Shown in pieces: positions 7,901 to 16,581 of a stretch of 64,000 nucleotides of DNA. Numbering within the stretch: position 1 is the stretch's first letter; each line of letters starts with the position of its first letter. The DNA comes from Acidobacteriota bacterium. GTDB lineage: Bacteria > Acidobacteriota > Terriglobia > Bryobacterales > Bryobacteraceae. The position numbers and the translations under genes are program-made. The stretch spans positions 1 through 64,000 of the forward strand of contig JAPKYZ010000048.1 of NCBI GenBank assembly GCA_026394055.1, read 5' to 3'. Below the pieces are notes generated by a model. It was given only the letters and a program-made list of their open reading frames with translations, had not been told where the DNA came from and did no database searches.

Positions 7901-8263
7901 TTAGTCGCGCTTGGGTGGCGTGGTCAGGGCGCTCAGCAATGTGTCCAGTCGCGCGAAGGAAGTATCCCAGAACTGCCGGTACTCTTCCAGCCACTTAGTG
8001 GCTTCCGCCAAAGGCTGAGGCTCCAGGCGGCGGGGCCGCCGTTGGGCGTCGCGGTTGCCCGAGATCAATCCCGCCCGCTCCAGGACCTTAAGGTGCTTAG
8101 AAATGGCGGGCTGCGTCATCGCAAAGGGCTCAGCGATCTCCGTCACGGTGGCTTCACCCTGGGCCAGCCGTGCCAGAATGGCCCGCCGCGTGGGATCGGC
8201 CAAGGCGGCAAAGATTCCATCAAGAGGGCTCGCTCCGGCTGATCCATAGCCAACTGGTTGCAT
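7901..8263 (-). CDS. ArsR-family transcriptional regulator
   Basis: A 120-residue winged-helix repressor starting at ATG 8263, with residues PLDGIFAALADPTRRAIL opening the DNA-binding domain. The helix-turn-helix reads VTEIAEPFAMTQPAISKHLKVLE, shown here as its recognition part TQPAISKHLKVLE, followed by the wing. No metal-binding Cys pair is seen, so this is the branch that partners AHSA1 proteins rather than a metal sensor. It heads a four-gene minus-strand operon and likely autoregulates from the 149-base divergent gap to the GMC cluster. Confidence 0.9.
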   Translation of the reverse strand: MQPVGYGSAGASPLDGIFAALADPTRRAILARLAQGEATVTEIAEPFAMTQPAISKHLKVLERAGLISGNRDAQRRPRRLEPQPLAEATKWLEEYRQFWDTSFARLDTLLSALTTPPKRD

Positions 8264-8412
8264 AACCGTAGGGTAATGTACGCCGTGAAATCTGTCAAGC
8301 CCCACTTCAAGCACCCGTGACGGTGCGCTACGTCCCTCATTCCAAACCACCTAGCCAGAGCCATCGGTGACCCGGCACCTCTCCCCGGCCGCCCGTGATA
8401 ACTTGAGACTTC

Positions 8413-8865
8413 ATGCTGAGACGCCATGCCTTAAGCGCGCTACTGGCGACCCCATCGTTGTGGTCCCAAGACATCGCCACCGTGCACCCGGAAACGGTGG
8501 CCGAGACGACCCTGAAGTTCTTCTCACCGGCGGAGCTCGCTGTGCTGGAGAAGCTGGCCGCCCAGATCATCCCCAGCGTCGGCGGTCGGGCTGGCGCGGT
8601 GGAGGCGGGTGCGCCCCGGTTTCTCGATTTTCTGTTGTCGAAGTCGCTCCCCAAGGATCAGCAGGCCTACCGTGCGGGTCTCGCCAAACCGGGCAATCTC
8701 TCCCTGCTTGAAAAGCCCTGGACCTACGCCGAACCGGCTGACCCGCAGGAGCGCTTCTTGAAGCGCCTGAAAGATGATCTCTTCCGGGCGACTGCCAACT
8801 CTCGCGAATGGGCCGCCGGGCGTCGCGGCGCGGGCGTGGTCAGCTACTTCAAGGCGGCGGAATAG
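8413..8865 (+). CDS. Gluconate 2-dehydrogenase subunit 3 family protein
   Basis: A 150-residue small subunit. The N-terminus has an RRHALSALLA leader of Tat type. The body matches the subunit 3 family: TLKFFSPAELAVLEKLAAQ, of which FFSPAELAVLEKLA is the hallmark, IIPSVGG, then APRFLDFLLS. In characterised dehydrogenases this subunit carries the Tat signal and exports the folded flavoprotein partner with it. The GMC flavoprotein starts 12 bases downstream and has no leader of its own, which fits that model. Confidence 0.85.
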   Translation: MLRRHALSALLATPSLWSQDIATVHPETVAETTLKFFSPAELAVLEKLAAQIIPSVGGRAGAVEAGAPRFLDFLLSKSLPKDQQAYRAGLAKPGNLSLLEKPWTYAEPADPQERFLKRLKDDLFRATANSREWAAGRRGAGVVSYFKAAE

Positions 8866-8877
8866 GAATCGACGAAC

Positions 8878-10467
8878 ATGGCCAAAATATATCCTGTCGT
8901 GATCGTCGGCTCCGGTGCTTCTGGCGGCATGGCCGCGTGGGCGTTGACCAAGGCCGGCATTGAATGCGTGATGCTGGAAGCCGGGCCCATGCTCGACCTG
9001 GAAAAGCAGAGCGAGCTGCGCCCCATCTACGACCTCCCGTTCCGCGGCTTCGGCACGCCGGGCCGCTTCCCGCACGTCACCCAGGCGTCGGAGGCGAACG
9101 AGAACGCCTGGCTCGACGAGAAGCAGAACCCCTATTCGCACCCGGAAAAGGACCCCTACTATTGGGTCCGCATCCGGATGGGTGGCGGCAAGATGAACCG
9201 CTGGGGCCGCGCCTCCTGGCGGCTGAGCGACCTTGAGTTCAAGGCCAAGGATCACGACGGCTTTGGCGAAAACTGGCCCGTCAGCTACGCCGATCTGGCG
9301 CCGTTCTATGATCGCGTCGAGCCGATCTTCAAAGTCCAAGGCCGCAATGAGGGCCTGCCGCAGTTGCCCGATGGCAAGCTGCTGCTGGATGGGTCGCCCG
9401 AATCGCCCGCCAATCAGCGGTTTATCGATGCGGCCAAGAAGCGCGGCATCCCCATCACCAAGCCCCGCCGAGCGACCGGAACCCTGGCGTCCAGCTTGAA
9501 TCTGCTGCTGCCGGAAGCGCTGGCCACTGGCAAGCTGACCATCGTGCCCAACGCGATTGCCCGCGAGGTCTCGTTTGATGCGAAGACCGGCCTGGTGGAC
9601 GGCGTCCACTTTGTCGACCGCCGGTCGAAGCGCGACTATTTCGTTGGCGGCAAGACGGTGATCCTGGGCGCGGCGACGCTCGAAACTACGCGGCTGCTGT
9701 TGAACTCCAAATCAACGCGCTGGCCCAACGGCTTGGGCAACGCAAGCGGCACGCTGGGCCACTATCTGTTCGACCAGATCTATGTGAAGAACGTCGTCCA
9801 GGCGCTGGTGCCCGAAGCCCGGATCAGCCGCACGGCCCGCGGCGTCACTGGTGGGGCAGGGTACATCGTCCGGTTCCGCAACCTGAAGCCCGGACAGAAA
9901 GAGAACGGCTTCCTGCGCGGCTACACCTACGATTTCGGCTCCGGCGGCGGCATCAACCCCAAGTACATCCCCAAATACGGCGAACCGCTGCTGAAGGAAG
10001 TGGCCGACTTAGCCAACGCCAGCTTCTCACTCACCACCATGGGCGAAGTGCTGCCGCGCTTCGAGAATCATGTCCGCATCCACCCCACGTTGAAAGACGC
10101 TTGGGGCATCCCGTCGCTCCACATTGAGCATCGCTACACGCCCAATGAGCACGCGATGGCGAAGGACTCCATGGAGGTCGCCTCCGAGCTTTGCCGCGCG
10201 GCTGGCTTTGAGGTGCTGGAAGCGCACTCGCAGATGGTGCCGCCGGGCGAATCGATCCATGAGCTCGGGACGTGCCGCATGGGTGCGGACCCCAAGAAGT
10301 CGATGCTGAACCAGTGGAACCAATCGCACGAGATCAAGAATTTGTTTGTCTATGACGGCTCGGCCTTTGTCACCGGCGGCGCGCAGAACCCGACGCTCAC
10401 CATTCTGTCGCTGGCGCTGCGGTCGAGCGAATACATCGTCGAGAGGATGAAACGTGGCGAGCTTTAG
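8878..10467 (+). CDS. GMC-family FAD-dependent oxidoreductase
   Basis: A 529-residue flavoenzyme. The ADP-binding beta-alpha-beta motif is GSGASGGMAAWAL (about residues 11-23) with LEAGP at the end of the second strand. The GMC C-terminal signature contains HELGTCRMG and, near the end, DGSAFVTGGAQNPTLTI. It is of the gluconate/alcohol dehydrogenase large-subunit type, oxidising a sugar or alcohol and passing electrons to a cytochrome. It probably reaches the periplasm with the preceding subunit 3. The pentaheme cytochrome gene overlaps its end, giving a three-gene dehydrogenase operon. Substrate unknown. Confidence 0.92.
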   Translation: MAKIYPVVIVGSGASGGMAAWALTKAGIECVMLEAGPMLDLEKQSELRPIYDLPFRGFGTPGRFPHVTQASEANENAWLDEKQNPYSHPEKDPYYWVRIRMGGGKMNRWGRASWRLSDLEFKAKDHDGFGENWPVSYADLAPFYDRVEPIFKVQGRNEGLPQLPDGKLLLDGSPESPANQRFIDAAKKRGIPITKPRRATGTLASSLNLLLPEALATGKLTIVPNAIAREVSFDAKTGLVDGVHFVDRRSKRDYFVGGKTVILGAATLETTRLLLNSKSTRWPNGLGNASGTLGHYLFDQIYVKNVVQALVPEARISRTARGVTGGAGYIVRFRNLKPGQKENGFLRGYTYDFGSGGGINPKYIPKYGEPLLKEVADLANASFSLTTMGEVLPRFENHVRIHPTLKDAWGIPSLHIEHRYTPNEHAMAKDSMEVASELCRAAGFEVLEAHSQMVPPGESIHELGTCRMGADPKKSMLNQWNQSHEIKNLFVYDGSAFVTGGAQNPTLTILSLALRSSEYIVERMKRGEL

Positions 10468-10915
10468 TCTGCTCCTGTTGCTCGTGCTGGCGGCGGACCC
10501 CATTACGCAGCCGCTGCCGTATTCGCACAAGCTTCACTTGTCGAAGGGCCTCGATTGCAAGACCTGCCACACCAACGCCGACCCCGGCGAATCGATGGGC
10601 ATCCCCAAGGTCTCAACGTGCCTGGCCTGTCACCGGGCCATCAAAACGGATTCGCCCCACATCCAGGAACTGGCCAAGGCCGGGGCGGAGAAGCGCGAGA
10701 TCAAGTGGAAACGCGTCTACCAGATCCCCAGCTACGTCTTCTTCTCGCACCGCATTCACACCGAGGCGGGGGCGAGCTGCCAAAACTGCCACGGCGACGT
10801 TCCGCAGCGCGAGGTCTTGGCGAAAGAAGGCGACATCTCGATGGGCGGCTGCATGACGTGTCACCAGCAGAAGAGGGCGCCGAACGACTGCAATACCTGC
10901 CACGAGCCGCGGTAG
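10454..10915 (+). CDS. Pentaheme cytochrome c (c3/c7-like)
   Basis: A 153-residue exported protein starting at GTG 10454, inside the last 14 bases of the GMC gene. After a signal peptide (residues 1-14) there are five CxxCH haem motifs: CKTCH, CLACH, CQNCH, CMTCH and CNTCH. Extra His residues (YSHKLHL, FFSHRIH) can serve as distal ligands, as in class III cytochromes. It probably accepts electrons from the GMC dehydrogenase in the periplasm. Confidence 0.92.
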   Translation: MASFSLLLLLVLAADPITQPLPYSHKLHLSKGLDCKTCHTNADPGESMGIPKVSTCLACHRAIKTDSPHIQELAKAGAEKREIKWKRVYQIPSYVFFSHRIHTEAGASCQNCHGDVPQREVLAKEGDISMGGCMTCHQQKRAPNDCNTCHEPR

Positions 10916-10929
10916 GCGGGTCGTCACTT

Positions 10930-11301
10930 CTAGTCACGCCGGAGCGGAAGGTATCGCACGCGAGCCCGTTCCGCATCGATGGTGACTAAGGCGCCTGCCC
11001 GCAATTCGGATTCGAAATCATTCAAGGTACGGACCACGACCTCACCGATGACCGCGGGTGTGACCTCTTGTCCCCGAAGCTGAACGACGCTTGGCCCCGC
11101 GAGCTGTCCCAATGCAAGAAGCGTTCCGAAATCCAGGTCATGTGTGAACACAATGCATCCGGCCTCTGTAGCCCACTGCAAGATCACCGAATCGTCTGCG
11201 TTTCCGGGGCCAAGATCGCGCCAGTGAGTGGCGGTGTGTCCAGCATCAGTAAATACTCGGGCCCAATCGGGCGAGAGATTCATGTCGATCAGAACATGCA
11301 T
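10930..11301 (-). CDS. DUF5615 PIN-like toxin
   Basis: A 123-residue PIN-like protein with the DUF5615 pattern: VLIDMNLSP at the start (first acidic residue Asp6), then HWRDLG, and FTHDLDFG with the paired Asp residues. The family is regarded as the toxin half of a pair with DUF433 proteins. The DUF433 gene ends 12 bases upstream on the same strand. The acidic residues are intact, so a nuclease activity remains possible. Confidence 0.88.
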   Translation of the reverse strand: MHVLIDMNLSPDWARVFTDAGHTATHWRDLGPGNADDSVILQWATEAGCIVFTHDLDFGTLLALGQLAGPSVVQLRGQEVTPAVIGEVVVRTLNDFESELRAGALVTIDAERARVRYLPLRRD

Positions 11302-11313
11302 CTGCCGTCGGGC

Positions 11314-11541
11314 CTAGGCGGATTGCAGTTCCACTTCCTGCTCACCCGCGCGCCAAGCAGCATAGGAAAGCGCCGCGGCTATGTCTTCGGCTTCTAAATA
11401 TGGGTAGAGCTCAAGAATCTCCCTCGACGTGTGACCCTGTGCGACTAACCCAACGATCATGCTGACGGTGACGCGTAGACCACGGATGCAGGGCTTACCG
11501 CCCATCACGTTCGGGTTGACGGTGATGCGTTGGAATGACAT
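11314..11541 (-). CDS. DUF433 antitoxin
   Basis: A 75-residue protein starting at ATG 11541 (MSFQRITVNP). The DUF433 hallmark NPNVMGGKPCIRGLRVTV is followed by a helix-turn-helix-like region with ILELYPYLEAEDIAAALSYAAW. It is the presumed antitoxin and regulator of the DUF5615 gene immediately downstream. A second DUF433 gene at 14610-14843 has no partner. Confidence 0.88.
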   Translation of the reverse strand: MSFQRITVNPNVMGGKPCIRGLRVTVSMIVGLVAQGHTSREILELYPYLEAEDIAAALSYAAWRAGEQEVELQSA

Positions 11542-11578
11542 CAATACCTTTACTTTACGCGAAGGCCCAGACGCTAGT

Positions 11579-12388
11579 CTAAAACTTGCCCGCCGCAATC
11601 TGCGCCACTTCCTTTTCTGTCAGCTCCCGGTTGAACACCGCGATGTCGTCCATCAGCCCGGTGTAGTTCAACCCCAGCCGAATGGCACCTAGCGCGCGAT
11701 CCCAGGCAAACCCCTCCGCGATCGCGGGCGTCGTGCCTTGCAGCTTGCCGTTGAGATACAGCTTTGCCAAGCCCTTGCCGCCGCCGAGCCCGGTGTGCGT
11801 GATGGCGACATGGGTCCACTGGCCGCGGGCGAAAGGCGGCTTCTTCACCCACACTAGGCGGCCGTTGAAGGCGGGGTTCGTGTCGGGTTCCGCATTCTTG
11901 GGGTTCCACGTCTTCAGCTCACCAAACACGCCCAGGCGGAAATTGCGGGGCTTGTCGTCTTTGGTAAAGTCCACCCAAATCGCCGAGTCGTTGTAAGCCT
12001 TGTCGGTCACCTGCAGCGGGTCGCAGTAGCCGGGGGCCAGGTCCTCGTCGGGGTTCAGGTTCAGCCAGAACGAGATCGTGCCGGTCCAGCCTTTGCCGTC
12101 GAAGGCCACATTGCCATCCGCCTTGTAGAAGACAGCGGCGGTGTTCTTGGCGGTAAAGCGCAACGCGTCGCCCTTGCGCCCTTGGCCTTTGGCCAGCTCC
12201 ACGGGAGCCGTTCCCAGCCCCTTCACCGCCGTCGCCTGAACCTTGTAGTCCGGCGCAAAGTAGATTGATTTATCGCCCTTCGCCACCTGGGCGTCGGTGC
12301 CGCCATCAAAGCTAGCGCGGAAGGTCAAGGACTGCTTCAAGTCAGCAGCGAGCAACGTGAGTGGGAGAAACAGGATAAGCAAGCGCAC
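11579..12388 (-). CDS. LamG/concanavalin-like lectin-fold secreted protein
   Basis: A 269-residue protein from GTG 12388, which gives a clean signal peptide (RLLILFLPLTLLAAD). Longer starts to 12442 are possible. The body is one LamG-like jelly-roll: FRASFDGGTDA near the start, WTGTISFWLNLNPDE, WTHVAITHTGL with LYLNGKLQG, and the closing MDDIAVFNRELTEKEV. Such domains bind carbohydrate or occur in secreted enzymes; no catalytic domain is attached. It is a single gene whose end lies 38 bases from the DUF433 start. Confidence 0.85.
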   Translation of the reverse strand: MRLLILFLPLTLLAADLKQSLTFRASFDGGTDAQVAKGDKSIYFAPDYKVQATAVKGLGTAPVELAKGQGRKGDALRFTAKNTAAVFYKADGNVAFDGKGWTGTISFWLNLNPDEDLAPGYCDPLQVTDKAYNDSAIWVDFTKDDKPRNFRLGVFGELKTWNPKNAEPDTNPAFNGRLVWVKKPPFARGQWTHVAITHTGLGGGKGLAKLYLNGKLQGTTPAIAEGFAWDRALGAIRLGLNYTGLMDDIAVFNRELTEKEVAQIAAGKF

Positions 12389-12496
12389 GAGGTCAGTATA
12401 CGGCCCCCGGTGCGCCGAGCGCGATGCTGTCATCAGACTCACCCGCCACCCCGTGCCGCCGCGAAGAAGACCTGATGGCGCATACTAGATAAAATC

Positions 12497-14554
12497 ATGC
12501 GCCGCGCCCTTCTGCTGTTGCTTTCCTTTGCTCTGGCCGCCTCGGCCGCTCCCAAGCGGGGCGTCGAGATTTTGTGGGACACCTGGGGTGTCGCGCATGT
12601 GTTCGCCAAGGACAAGGCCGGCCTCTTCTTCGGCTATGGCTACGCCCAGATGCAGAGCCACGGCAACCTGATCCTGAAGCTGTATGGCGAATCTCGCGGC
12701 CGGTCCAGCGAATACTGGGGTCCCGGTGCCAACAACGCCAACCTGGCGATGGACCGCTGGGTGCTCACCAACGACATCGCCGAACGTGGCCTCGAGTGGT
12801 ACCAACGGCAGACCCCCGAGTTCAAGAAGTATCTCGCCGCCTTCGCCGATGGCATGAATGAGTACGCCAAGCAGCATCCGGACAAGCTGGATGAGGCCGC
12901 CAAGCGTGCCCTGCCGATCACGGGAGCTGACGCTGTGATCCACACGCAGCGCATCATGCACTTCAGCTACGTCTCGTCGTCAGCGCGGGTGAATGTCGCG
13001 GCCACCGGCCGTGGCGCCGCGCCAGGAGGCATCGGCTCCAATGCCTGGGCGATCGCGCCCGCCAAATCGGCCAGCGGCAAACCCATGATCTTGATGAATC
13101 CGCACCTGCCGTGGATGGACTGGTACACCTACTACGAGATCCATCTCACCGCGCCCGGCATCAACCTCTACGGCGCCAGCCAAGTGGGCTTTCCGGTGCT
13201 GCGCTTCGCACTGAGCGATCATCTGGCCTTTACGCAGACCGTCAATTCGATCGATGGCAGTGACCTCTACCGCATCACGCCCGATGGCGATGGCTACCGC
13301 TACGACGGCGCCAAGCGCGATTTTACGCTGAAGGAAAAGACGCTGGCCGTCCGGCAGGCCGATGGCAGCGTCAAGAAGGAACCGCTGCGGGTGAAGCACA
13401 CCGTGCATGGTCCGGTGGTGTGGGATTCGGACAAGTTGGTGTTGGCGCAACGCACCACGGGCCTCGATCGTCCGTTCGCGCTGGAGCAGTACTGGAAGAT
13501 GGCCATCGCCACCAACTTTGCCGAATATCAGGCGCAGTTGAAGCGACTCGAAGTGCCCAGCTTCAACATCACCTATGCCGACAAGGCGGGCCACGTGATG
13601 TACATGTTCAACGGCCTGCTGCCGAAGCGCTCTGAGGGCGATGCCGCGTTCTGGGGTGGCGTAATCCCGGGCGATCAATCGAAGCATGTCTGGACCGGCT
13701 ACCACAGCTACGATGAACTGCCCAAGGTGATCGATCCGCCGTCGGGCTTTGTCCAGAACACAAATGACCCGCCGTGGTCCTCCACGTGGCCGCAGGTGCT
13801 GGATGCGACGAAGTTCCCCGGCTACACGCACTCCGGCCGCCCGGAGATGTGGCGCACGACGCGTTCGCTGCGCATGCTCACTGAACAGCCCAAGATCAGC
13901 TTCGATGAGCTGGTCGCCAAGAAGCATTCGACGCGGCTCGAATTTGCTGACCGGGTGATCGACGAGTTGGTGGCCGCAGTCGGCAAGTCCAGCAACTTGA
14001 AGGCGCAGGAAGCAGCGAAGATTCTCGCGGCGTGGGACCGCCAGACGGAAGCCGAAAGCCGCGGTGCGCTGCTGTTTGAGTTGATCGCGCCCAAGCTGCA
14101 GTTTGCGGTTCCGCTCGATTTGAAGCAGCCCTTCGAGACGCCGCGCGGCTTAAAGCAATCGCCCGAAGTGCTAGCCAAGATCGTCGAAGACGCCGCCGCC
14201 GAGGCTGCCAAGAACTACGGCAGCGCCGACGCTCCGTGGGGCAACTACCGCCGCCTGAAGCGGGGCGCCACCGATCTCCCGGCTAGCGGTGGACCAGGTG
14301 CACTGGGCGCGTTCCGCGTCCTTAATTTTGGCGGCACCCAGCCCAGCCGCAACGCCACGATGGGCGACACCTTCGTGCTGATGGCCGAATTCGGCGGACG
14401 CGCCGTGGCCGTCTTGAGCTACGGCAACTCCTCGCAACCAGGCTCCAAGCACAGTGAAGATCAGCTGCCCCTAGTCCGCGACAAGAAGACGCGTCCGGTG
14501 CTGCGGTTGCGCAAAGAGGTGGAAGCGAATTTGGAATCGAAGGACGTCTTCTAG
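12497..14554 (+). CDS. Penicillin-acylase family Ntn hydrolase
   Basis: A 685-residue exported precursor. A signal peptide (1-17) is followed by the alpha-chain motif EILWDTWGVAHVFA and GYGYAQMQ. The autocatalytic processing site is GIG-SNAWAIAP, making Ser181 the predicted N-terminal nucleophile of the beta chain. The beta chain carries NPHLPW, the conserved HTVHGPVV and FNITYADKAGHVMYMFNG. Family members cleave amide bonds of penicillins, acyl-homoserine lactones or lipopeptides in the periplasm. The exact substrate cannot be told. It is a single gene. Confidence 0.92.
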   Translation: MRRALLLLLSFALAASAAPKRGVEILWDTWGVAHVFAKDKAGLFFGYGYAQMQSHGNLILKLYGESRGRSSEYWGPGANNANLAMDRWVLTNDIAERGLEWYQRQTPEFKKYLAAFADGMNEYAKQHPDKLDEAAKRALPITGADAVIHTQRIMHFSYVSSSARVNVAATGRGAAPGGIGSNAWAIAPAKSASGKPMILMNPHLPWMDWYTYYEIHLTAPGINLYGASQVGFPVLRFALSDHLAFTQTVNSIDGSDLYRITPDGDGYRYDGAKRDFTLKEKTLAVRQADGSVKKEPLRVKHTVHGPVVWDSDKLVLAQRTTGLDRPFALEQYWKMAIATNFAEYQAQLKRLEVPSFNITYADKAGHVMYMFNGLLPKRSEGDAAFWGGVIPGDQSKHVWTGYHSYDELPKVIDPPSGFVQNTNDPPWSSTWPQVLDATKFPGYTHSGRPEMWRTTRSLRMLTEQPKISFDELVAKKHSTRLEFADRVIDELVAAVGKSSNLKAQEAAKILAAWDRQTEAESRGALLFELIAPKLQFAVPLDLKQPFETPRGLKQSPEVLAKIVEDAAAEAAKNYGSADAPWGNYRRLKRGATDLPASGGPGALGAFRVLNFGGTQPSRNATMGDTFVLMAEFGGRAVAVLSYGNSSQPGSKHSEDQLPLVRDKKTRPVLRLRKEVEANLESKDVF

Positions 14555-14609
14555 CGCCAATGGATCGATGGTTGACCCGCGCCTTGAGCGGGGGGCCTCA
14601 CTGGCCAGG

Positions 14610-14843
14610 CTACTGCCTTCGCTGGGCGTAGGCGAACTCGATCAGTCGCCTGATCTGGTCAATCGACAAGGATGGAAAACCTTCGCGCAACTCCTCAATG
14701 GTCTCCCCCAAGTCGTAGCTGTCCACGATGGCGTCCGGAAGAATGCGCGTGCCACGCACAATGGGGCGGCCCGACACCTTACCCGGAACTTGCTCGATCA
14801 TCTCGCAGGCAAGCCACTCGATCTCAGTATCGGAGTGCGGCAT
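14610..14843 (-). CDS. Orphan DUF433 protein
   Basis: A 77-residue DUF433 protein. The hallmark reads VSGRPIVRGTRILPDAIVD, followed by a helix pair with LREGFPSLSIDQIRRLIEFA. Unlike the copy at 11314-11541 there is no DUF5615 toxin downstream; the 55 bases to the acylase stop show no coding remnant. It may be a stand-alone antitoxin or have lost its partner. Confidence 0.82.
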   Translation of the reverse strand: MPHSDTEIEWLACEMIEQVPGKVSGRPIVRGTRILPDAIVDSYDLGETIEELREGFPSLSIDQIRRLIEFAYAQRRQ

Positions 14844-14930
14844 CGTCGTTACCCTCTTCCATCGTAAGCGTTTTGGTACGGAACGGCAGGCTAGCGCCGC
14901 CCTTGCCCGGCATGATGTAATCGAGGACGC

Positions 14931-15686
14931 ATGTCAAAGAAGCTTGCAGGACGAGTTGCTGTCATCACGGGCGGCAGACGGGGATTGGGCCGGGCGATGG
15001 CCGTGGCCTTGGCGGAACAAGGGGCGCAGATTGCGCTAGTGGGGCGCGATCAGGCGGCGCTCGATGAGAGCGTGCGGCTGGTGGAGGCGGCCGGATCAAC
15101 CGCTTCGGTCCACACCGCCGATGTCTCGAACGAAACCGATGTGGCGCGCCTGGGCGAAGAGATCGCCGCCAAGTACGGCAAGGTTCAACTGCTGATCAAC
15201 AATGCAGGCGTCAACCTGCGCAAGAACCTGGACGAGTTCACGCTGGCCGAATGGAAGTACGTGCAGGAAGCCAACGTCAACAGCGTCTTCCTGGTCTCCC
15301 GTGCCATGATTCCGCTGATGCGGGGCCAGGGCTACGGCCGCATTCTGATGATGACCTCCATCATGAGCCACGTTTCACTGGCTGGACGCACGGCGTACTC
15401 CACTTCGAAGACCGCGCTTCTCGGCATGATCCGCGCCCTGGCACTGGAACTAGCACCAGAAGGCATCACCGTCAACGGCATCTCGCCCGGACCCTTTGCC
15501 ACCGAGATGAACACTCCGCTGATGAACGACCCCGAAAAGAATGCGCAGTTCCTGGCCAAGCTGCCCGTGGGCCGTTGGGGCGACCCGGCGGAAGTGGGCG
15601 CTCTGGCGGCCTTCTTATGCGGACCCGATGCAGGCTTCATTACTGGAACGGATATCTTGATCGATGGTGGCTGGACTGCTTCGTAA
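14931..15686 (+). CDS. SDR-family oxidoreductase
   Basis: A 251-residue classical short-chain dehydrogenase. The nucleotide-binding turn is TGGRRGLGRAMA (about 14-25). NNAG follows the fourth strand. The catalytic set is Ser in MTSIMSH with YSTSK (Tyr156, Lys160), then PG near 185. It resembles gluconate 5-dehydrogenase or 3-oxoacyl reductases. It overlaps the lipoprotein gene by 23 bases and leads a three-gene operon with an Ldh-type dehydrogenase, so sugar-acid oxidation is the likely setting. Confidence 0.9.
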   Translation: MSKKLAGRVAVITGGRRGLGRAMAVALAEQGAQIALVGRDQAALDESVRLVEAAGSTASVHTADVSNETDVARLGEEIAAKYGKVQLLINNAGVNLRKNLDEFTLAEWKYVQEANVNSVFLVSRAMIPLMRGQGYGRILMMTSIMSHVSLAGRTAYSTSKTALLGMIRALALELAPEGITVNGISPGPFATEMNTPLMNDPEKNAQFLAKLPVGRWGDPAEVGALAAFLCGPDAGFITGTDILIDGGWTAS

Positions 15687-16581
15687 TCGGCCCTTCGCGG
15701 CCCTCCTCATCCTCGGCGCGCTCCTGCTTCCGGCTTGCAACCGCGAGCAAAAGCGCATCATCGGCGTCGTTCCCAAAGCCACTTCGCACCTGTTCTGGAT
15801 CAAGGTGGAAGAAGGCGTTCGCGCGGCGGGCAAGGACTTGAAGGTCGAGATCCTATGGAACGGCGCGCCATCCGAAACCGACTACGCGCGTCAGGTGCAG
15901 ATTGTCGATTCGATGATCAACCAGCGCGTCTCCGGCATTGCCGTGGCCGCGACCGAGCGGAAGATCTTGAACAGCTCCCTGCATCGCGCCATGGCGGCGG
16001 GCATCCCCGTGGTGGTGTTTGATTCGGGCGTTGATTCGGAAGAGTACGTCAGCTTCATCGCCACCAACAACTACGAAGGCGGAGCACTGGGCGCCCGCGC
16101 GCTGGCCAAAGCTATCGGCGGCAAAGGCAAAGTGGGCCTGATGATGGGCTCCCCTGGGTCCAGCTCCACCATGGAACGCGAGAAGGGCTTTGAAGAGACC
16201 ATCGCCAAAGAGTTTCCGGCCATCACGATTGCGGCCCGGCAGTTCTCGATGTCCGATCGCGCCAAAGCGTTGGCGGCGGCGGAGAACATGCTCACCGGCA
16301 ACGCCGACCTAGCGGGCTTCTTCGCCTCGGCGGATCCCGGCTCCGTGGGCGCGATCAAGGCCATCCAGGCACGCGGTCTCGCGGGCAAGGTGCACCTGGT
16401 GACCTTTGATGGCGGTGACCAGCAGGATGAAGCTTGCAAGAACCACGTGGCCGACGCCATGGTGGTGCAGGACCCGTTCCAGATCGGCTACCAGTCCGTG
16501 CAGTCCGTCGTGAAAAAGTTGGACGGCCAGACGCTGCCCAAGCGCGTCGATCTAGCACCGCGAGTGCAGGAATGCCGGTAG
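15664..16581 (+). CDS. Sugar-binding (Peripla_BP_4) lipoprotein
   Basis: A 305-residue lipoprotein. A signal segment ends in the lipobox LLPAC (Cys25). The mature part is the ribose/LacI-type periplasmic binding fold: GVVPKATSHLFW at the start, IAVAATERKILNSSLHRAM, GIPVVVFDSGVD, GKGKVGLMMGSPGSSS and HLVTFDGGD. It presumably binds a sugar outside the cytoplasmic membrane. No ABC permease or ATPase gene is adjacent. It may serve a transporter encoded elsewhere or deliver substrate to the neighbouring dehydrogenases. Confidence 0.9.
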   Translation: MVAGLLRNRPFAALLILGALLLPACNREQKRIIGVVPKATSHLFWIKVEEGVRAAGKDLKVEILWNGAPSETDYARQVQIVDSMINQRVSGIAVAATERKILNSSLHRAMAAGIPVVVFDSGVDSEEYVSFIATNNYEGGALGARALAKAIGGKGKVGLMMGSPGSSSTMEREKGFEETIAKEFPAITIAARQFSMSDRAKALAAAENMLTGNADLAGFFASADPGSVGAIKAIQARGLAGKVHLVTFDGGDQQDEACKNHVADAMVVQDPFQIGYQSVQSVVKKLDGQTLPKRVDLAPRVQECR

